In this document: positions 60,016 to 64,000 of the stretch, piece after piece | How positions within the stretch are numbered: the stretch's first letter is position 1 | Layout of the letters: every line of letters begins with the position of its first letter | Assembly: GCF_014193255.1 (NCBI RefSeq) | Contig: NZ_JACHZB010000008.1 | Coordinates: 1 to 64,000, forward strand | DNA: 64,000 nucleotides | From: Rhizobium sp. BK196 | GTDB taxonomy: Bacteria; Pseudomonadota; Alphaproteobacteria; Rhizobiales; Rhizobiaceae | Direction: 5' to 3' | Notes under the pieces: generated by a model | Database searches by the model: none | What the model saw: the letters and a program-made list of their open reading frames with translations, nothing else | Told to the model about the DNA's origin: nothing | Translations under genes and position numbers: made by a program

Positions 60016-60636
60016 ATGGCGCTGAAATACAAGCTCATTCTGGCCTCGGGCTCGCCCCGCCGCGTCGATCTGCTCAATCAGGCCGGCATCGAGCCTTCGC
60101 GCCTGATGCCGATGGATATCGACGAGACGCCGAAGAAATCGGAGCATCCGCGCTCGCTCGCCCGCCGCCTCTCTGGCGAAAAGGCGGAAGCAGCGCTTGC
60201 CGCCATCAAGGGCGACATCACCTGGAAGGGCAGCTATATCCTCTCCGCCGATACGGTCGTCGCTGTCGGTCGCCGCATCCTCGGCAAAGCGGAATTCGCC
60301 GATGAGGCATCGAACTCCCTGCACCTGCTCTCCGGCCGCAACCATATGGTCTATACGGGCATCTGCCTGATCACGCCTGATCGGAAAGTGCGCCAAAAAA
60401 TTGTCGAGACCAAGGTGCGCTTCAAGCGTCTGTCGAGTTTCGAGATCGAAAACTACATCGCCTCGGGCCAGTGGCGCGGCAAAGCCGGTGCCTATGGCGT
60501 CCAAGGGCTGGCGGGCACCTTTGTACAGAAAATGGTCGGATCCTACACCAATGTCGTAGGGCTGCCGCTTTACGAAACCATTCTGCTGTTGACCGGCGAG
60601 GGCTTCGATGTCCACAGCCGTTGGCCCGAAGGCTGA
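60016..60636 (+). CDS. maf: Maf family nucleotide pyrophosphatase
   Basis: 206 residues. LILASGSPRRVDLLNQAGI is the Maf start, with R-R for substrate binding; DETPKKSEHPRSLARRLSGEKAE, SADTVVAVGRRILGKAEFADEAS and IASGQWRGKAGAYGVQGLAG follow. Maf proteins hydrolyse noncanonical dNTPs or NTPs. GAGGTTCC lies ahead of the ATG at 60016. It sits between infA and yacG. Confidence 0.96.
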   Translation: MALKYKLILASGSPRRVDLLNQAGIEPSRLMPMDIDETPKKSEHPRSLARRLSGEKAEAALAAIKGDITWKGSYILSADTVVAVGRRILGKAEFADEASNSLHLLSGRNHMVYTGICLITPDRKVRQKIVETKVRFKRLSSFEIENYIASGQWRGKAGAYGVQGLAGTFVQKMVGSYTNVVGLPLYETILLLTGEGFDVHSRWPEG

Positions 60637-60656
60637 TCTCCCGCAAGGAGCAAACC

Positions 60657-60869
60657 ATGTCTGATGAAATGAAAACCGGCGGCAAGGTTGAGCCGTTGCG
60701 CAAGACACGTCCTTGCCCGGAATGCGGCAAACCGTCGAACCGCGAACACTATCCCTTCTGCTCCAACCGCTGCCGCGAAGTGGACCTGTCGCGCTGGCTG
60801 ACGGGGTCCTACGCCATTCCCGTGGCAGATGATGAGACGAAGGCGGATTATCCCGACGAGGAAAGCTAG
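60657..60869 (+). CDS. yacG: DNA gyrase inhibitor YacG
   Basis: 70 residues from the ATG at 60657. Zinc-finger cysteines at 20, 23, 35 and 39 (CPECG and FCSNRC), then DLSRWLTGSYAIP. YacG binds zinc and, in E. coli, inhibits DNA gyrase. GCAAGGAGCAAACC provides the ribosome site. Last gene of the murA-yacG run, before tRNA-Phe. Confidence 0.95.
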   Translation: MSDEMKTGGKVEPLRKTRPCPECGKPSNREHYPFCSNRCREVDLSRWLTGSYAIPVADDETKADYPDEES

Positions 60870-60948
60870 GTTTTCCACCGCGAAGCCCTTATTTTTCCTC
60901 GCAAATCACCAAAGTCAGCAAGACCGTCAAAAAACTATCATTTGATGC

Positions 60949-60976
60949 TTGCCATGGGCGAACAAGATGCTATAAC
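60949..60976 (+). promoter_or_regulatory. Promoter of the tRNA-Phe gene
   Basis: TTGCCA (60949-60954) and TATAAC (60971-60976) with a 16-base spacer lie about 70 bases upstream of the tRNA. This is a close match to alphaproteobacterial sigma-70 promoters. Confidence 0.6.
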
Positions 60977-61045
60977 CCCGCTCGCTTCCGGGGCGCACCA
61001 AGGCCTCGACATTCTAAAAGCGGAATGTTTTCGTGAAGCAGGTTA

Positions 61046-61121
61046 GCCCAGGTAGCTCAGTTGGTAGAGCAGCGGATTGAAAATCCGCGTGTCACTGGTT
61101 CGATTCCGGTCCTGGGCACCA
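61046..61121 (+). tRNA. tRNA-Phe (anticodon GAA)
   Basis: 76 bases including the encoded CCA. Acceptor GCCCAGG pairs with CCTGGGC; D-arm GCTCAGTTGGTAGAGC; anticodon stem GCGGA/TCCGC around TTGAAAA gives GAA; T-arm GGTTCGATTCC. It follows yacG. Its 3' end could be an integration site, but no integrase gene is present. Confidence 0.97.
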
Positions 61122-61496
61122 TTTGATTTCACTCCATAATTAGCAAACTTTTGACCTCCCCAGCTCGCGAAATTGGCGTCCGTGGTAGCACACTGGTAGC
61201 GGCGATCTGGTAGCGACGGGTCGAAACAGTCGGCCCGCTCGATCGCGGCGAGGAAAGCGTGCACGTCCCTTACATATTCGTCTATCCGGCCCGCAAAATG
61301 GTCAGGCTCGGGCTCTGCAACATGGGAGAGGGCTTAATCTTTCGCTTGTATGAAGCGGCGTGAAGGCGCGCACTCATGACCGCGCAGCGCGATCCTCCGG
61401 CGTTGCATTCCGTAGAAACTCGCCAGTGGAGCCGGAAATTTTCACTCGATCTATACCAGTGGCGGAACCTCCCGCCGCCGTCACCGTTTATGCCGA
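61122..61496. other. Region between tRNA-Phe and ku
   Basis: 375 bases. Three copies of TGGTAGC (61183-61189, 61194-61200, 61208-61214) are irregularly spaced. A minus-strand frame of about 65 codons reads into the tRNA 3' end without a start or a known motif; it may be chance or a relic of an integrated element. No confident gene. The ku promoter must lie in its second half. Confidence 0.4.
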
Positions 61497-62303
61497 ATGG
61501 CCCGGCAAGCATTCTGGAAAGGTTACCTCAAACTCTCTCTTGTCACCGCGTCCGTTTCCCTGACGCCGGCGACGACGGAGTCGAGCAAGGTGCGGTTTCA
61601 TGTGCTGAATCGCGCGACGAAAAACCGTGTCGAAAGCCGCTATGTCGATAGTGTCACGCACAAGCCCGTTGCCGAGAAGGATCAGGTGAAAGGCTATCCG
61701 CGTGGCGAGGATGATTATGTTCTGCTGGAGGACGAGGAGATCGAAGAGGTGGGGCTGGAAAGCACCCGCACCATCGATATCGACAGCTTCGTGCCGCGTG
61801 GTTCGATCGACTGGATCTGGTACGACAAGCCGCATTTCCTGGCGCCGGAAGACAAGGTCGGCACGGAAGCATTCTGCGTAATCCGGGAAGCCATGCGGGC
61901 CAATGATGTGGTCGGCATCGCCCGGCTGGTGCTCTATAGGCGCGAGCGGGCCGTGCTGCTGGAACCGTTAGACAAGGGCATAGTTCTTTGGACCCTGCGC
62001 TACGGTGACGAGGTGCGCGAACCGACCGCCGAACTCGACATGAAGGCAAAGGTCGACAGTGATTTGCTGGCTTTGATGAAGAAGCTGGTCAAGGAAGAAA
62101 CGAAGGAATGGGACCCTTCGATGGTACAGGATCCGGTTCAGAAGCGGCTGAAGGCCTTGATCCGCGGCAAGGAAAAGAGCCTCAAGAAGGCTGCTCCGGC
62201 CCGCAAGCCGGCGCCGGTAAAATCGACCGGCAACGTCATCAACATCATGGATGCGCTGAAGAAGAGCCTTGCGGCCGAAAGTGGTCGCGGGAAGTCGCGG
62301 TAG
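61497..62303 (+). CDS. ku: Non-homologous end-joining protein Ku
   Basis: 268 residues. MARQAFWKGYLKLSLVTASVSLTP opens, in two runs, the bacterial Ku fold; then VRFHVLNRATKNRVES, YPRGEDDYVLLEDEEIEEV, IDSFVPRGSIDWIWY and VLYRRERAVLLEPLDKGIVLW. The Lys-rich C-terminus (about 215-268) is usual for bacterial Ku and binds DNA or LigD. Bridges broken DNA ends and recruits LigD. Convergent with the ligD gene. No obvious ribosome site, so it may be leaderless or weakly translated. Confidence 0.95.
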   Translation: MARQAFWKGYLKLSLVTASVSLTPATTESSKVRFHVLNRATKNRVESRYVDSVTHKPVAEKDQVKGYPRGEDDYVLLEDEEIEEVGLESTRTIDIDSFVPRGSIDWIWYDKPHFLAPEDKVGTEAFCVIREAMRANDVVGIARLVLYRRERAVLLEPLDKGIVLWTLRYGDEVREPTAELDMKAKVDSDLLALMKKLVKEETKEWDPSMVQDPVQKRLKALIRGKEKSLKKAAPARKPAPVKSTGNVINIMDALKKSLAAESGRGKSR

Positions 62304-62345
62304 TTCTAAAGGCTTCTCCCTACAAGGGGAGCGTCTTTCAAGAGC

Positions 62346-64000
62346 CTATCTCTTCCGCTTCTGCAACGGCTTGGCTGCTGCAAAGAACCCATCCCATGGA
62401 TCCTTGCTGAGTGCATCGAGGCGCGCCGGCGTATTATCGACGGTGAAATAAGCAGGGCCGATTTCGGTTGTCAGCTCACTCCATTCCAGCGGCATCGAGA
62501 CGGCGGCACCTGGCCGGGCGCGCGTGGAATAGGCAGCAACAGCAGTGTTGCCGCGGCCGTTCCGGAGGTAGTCGATGAAGATCTTGCCGCTGCGCTTCGC
62601 CTTGGTTGCGGTTGCAAGATAGCGGTCGGGGTCATCTTTCGACATGCTGTCGGCCAGCCACTTCGCAAAGCCTTTCACATCCACCCAGCCGGCCTTCGGC
62701 TCAAGCGGCGTCACCACATGTAGGCCTTTGCCGCCGGAAGTCTTGACGAATGCCGCAAGGCCCTCGCCCTCGATACGCTCCTTCAGTTCGTAAGCTGCCG
62801 CTATCACATTTTCCCATGGCACATCCTCGCCGGGGTCGAGGTCCATGGTGATCATGTCGGGCTTTTCCCAATTGTTTGTGGTCGTGCCCCAGGGATGGAT
62901 TTCCAGCACCGCCGATTGCACCAGCGCTACGACGCCATCGAAATCGGTAACGCGCAGCAGCTTCTCGCCGCCCTTGTCTTTGGGATCGGTGATTTGCTCG
63001 ATATGTTCGTTCATGCCTTTCCAGGCGTGCTTCTGGAAAAACCGCTGGTGGCCGGAAATCCCGTCAGGCAGGCGCAGCAGAGCAAGCGGCCGGTTGACGA
63101 CATAAGGTGCCATGAAACGCCAGACCTGCGCATAGTAATTGGCGAGACCTTCCTTGGTGACGCCCTCGTCCGGCCAATAGATGCGGTCGGGATGGGTCAG
63201 CTGCACTGCCGATTTCGGCAGGTTTTTGGCGGTTGTCTTTTCCATCTCGCGCACAACGTCCTTTGCCGGCTTGTCCTCCCGCAGTCCGCGAAAGGCCGCG
63301 TGGCGCAGATTACCATCCGCCGACCATGCGCGGAACTCCACTTCGGCAACGAGCTGCGGCTTAACATAGTGCAAGCCTCGCCGCTCCTCGGCGGTCAGCT
63401 TGTCGTCGAAGGAGTTTTGCTTCATCTCCATTGCCGACAACCGCTCGTAAAGCATCTGTGCCGTCGCGACAGTGTAACCAGTGCCGACGCGGCCGACATG
63501 CTTCAGCGCGCCGTCCTCGTAATAACCCATGGCGAGCGAGCCGATAGCATTCTTCATAGCGGTCGAGGGTACGTAGCCACCAATGACGAATTCCTGCCGC
63601 TGCGAGCATTTTGACTTGATCCATTCGCCGTTGCGGCCGGAGACATATTTGCTGTCGCTCAGCTTGGAGACGACGCCTTCGAGACTGAGCCGGCAGGCAT
63701 GGTTCAACACGAGACCGCCGTTCTCATTGAAGTGCGTGCTATAGCGCAGTTTGTCGCTATTTTCCGGAATTAGCTTCTCCAGCAGATGTTTGCGTTCGAG
63801 AAGACTTACGTTGAGCAGGCTATATCCATCGAGATGGATGAGGTCGAAAGCATAGAAGACGAAGCGGTCGTAACGGCCTTCACCGAGATCATGCTGCAGG
63901 GCGGAGAAATCCGATGCGCCGGTATCGCGCTCCACAACGAGTTCACCATCGATGACGGCCGTTTCAACAGGCAAGGAAGCGAAGGCATCAACGACGTCCT
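62346..64000 (-). CDS. ligD: ATP-dependent DNA ligase D (5' part beyond the window)
   Basis: At least 551 residues; the frame is open through the right edge. The visible start lies within the ligase domain, just past the catalytic Lys, with motif III AVIDGELVVE, motif IV LEGVVSKLSDSKY, and motif V EWIKSKC. After an OB-fold comes the C-terminal primase-polymerase domain: IYWPDEGVTKEGLANYYAQV, MTMDLDPGE (metal-binding Asp residues) and KTSGGKGLHVV. So the order is ligase then polymerase, with any nuclease domain outside. Works with Ku in end joining, filling and sealing breaks. Confidence 0.95.
   Translation of the reverse strand, partial: DVVDAFASLPVETAVIDGELVVERDTGASDFSALQHDLGEGRYDRFVFYAFDLIHLDGYSLLNVSLLERKHLLEKLIPENSDKLRYSTHFNENGGLVLNHACRLSLEGVVSKLSDSKYVSGRNGEWIKSKCSQRQEFVIGGYVPSTAMKNAIGSLAMGYYEDGALKHVGRVGTGYTVATAQMLYERLSAMEMKQNSFDDKLTAEERRGLHYVKPQLVAEVEFRAWSADGNLRHAAFRGLREDKPAKDVVREMEKTTAKNLPKSAVQLTHPDRIYWPDEGVTKEGLANYYAQVWRFMAPYVVNRPLALLRLPDGISGHQRFFQKHAWKGMNEHIEQITDPKDKGGEKLLRVTDFDGVVALVQSAVLEIHPWGTTTNNWEKPDMITMDLDPGEDVPWENVIAAAYELKERIEGEGLAAFVKTSGGKGLHVVTPLEPKAGWVDVKGFAKWLADSMSKDDPDRYLATATKAKRSGKIFIDYLRNGRGNTAVAAYSTRARPGAAVSMPLEWSELTTEIGPAYFTVDNTPARLDALSKDPWDGFFAAAKPLQKRKR

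Noticed and set aside
61183..61214. TGGTAGC repeats as a CRISPR or direct-repeat array
   Set aside because: Three 7-base copies with uneven 4- and 7-base gaps are far too short for CRISPR, and no cas genes are present.
62304..62345. Short stem between ku and ligD as a bidirectional terminator
   Set aside because: Only about 5 paired bases and no U-run; not strong enough to claim.

Overview
The window looks like chromosomal DNA of a Rhizobiaceae alphaproteobacterium, most like Rhizobium. The reasons are the high GC content, the alphaproteobacterial gene order murA - DUF2948 - hisD - UPF0262 - LMW phosphatase - infA - maf - yacG - tRNA-Phe, a very large PodJ-type polar protein, DUF982 and DUF6460 proteins, a Ku/LigD pair, and mosaic multi-hairpin intergenic repeats. 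I see no plasmid replication or conjugation genes, no prophage, no intact insertion sequence and no CRISPR array. All family names come from reading the sequences and remembered family knowledge; no database search was run.

Layout. 1-2.5 kb: two unrecognised secreted proteins, a small lipoprotein (its paralogue lies at 53.2 kb) and a VOC protein. 2.5-9.3 kb: a chemoreceptor, a periplasmic binding protein, TerB, a LexA-like S24 regulator with a degenerate nuclease-like partner, and a NarL/FixJ response regulator. 9.3-15.5 kb: DUF952-pyrD, the minus-strand run DUF6460 - CAP lipoprotein - MATE exporter, a TPR-methyltransferase, a YitT protein and a 55-residue small protein. 15.5-24.3 kb: AhpD-like/Rrf2, the Lhr helicase - PdeM repair pair, a lytic transglycosylase, a hydrolase/TetR pair, a DHFR-like reductase, and a TauE exporter with its TIGR02186 partner. 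24.5-28.3 kb: PodJ-like polar scaffold. 28.5-31 kb: four small minus-strand genes (VOC, SDR, 3-methyladenine glycosylase, unknown).

31-36.5 kb is a complete beta-oxidation operon (acyl-CoA dehydrogenase, thiolase, bifunctional hydratase/dehydrogenase) behind a perfect palindrome that overlaps its likely promoter. 36.9-46 kb: LLM oxidoreductase, MFS exporter with TetR, a 1166-residue SLC5-containing hybrid histidine kinase of CrbS type, MscL, an aminotransferase and a peptidase E-like protein. 46-50 kb: a candidate small RNA, galE, a GGDEF-EAL protein and a 274-bp intergenic element whose long inverted repeats enclose three more hairpins. 50-55 kb: 3-hydroxyisobutyryl-CoA hydrolase-like protein, UvrD-family helicase, lipoprotein paralogue, BON protein, DUF982 and tRNA-Thr. 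55-61 kb: the murA-to-yacG housekeeping run and tRNA-Phe. 61.5-64 kb: Ku and LigD (cut by the window edge), a two-gene end-joining system.

Themes. Three DNA-repair modules sit close together: Lhr/PdeM, UvrD-like helicase plus Tag glycosylase, and Ku/LigD. Carbon handling recurs in the fad operon, the HIBCH-like enzyme, and a sensor and response regulator that may form one acetate-switch pair although they lie 31 kb apart. The least explained parts are the 274-bp element at 49665-49938, the possible sRNA or leaderless mini-gene at 46187-46319, the S24/nuclease-like operon and the paralogous lipoproteins.
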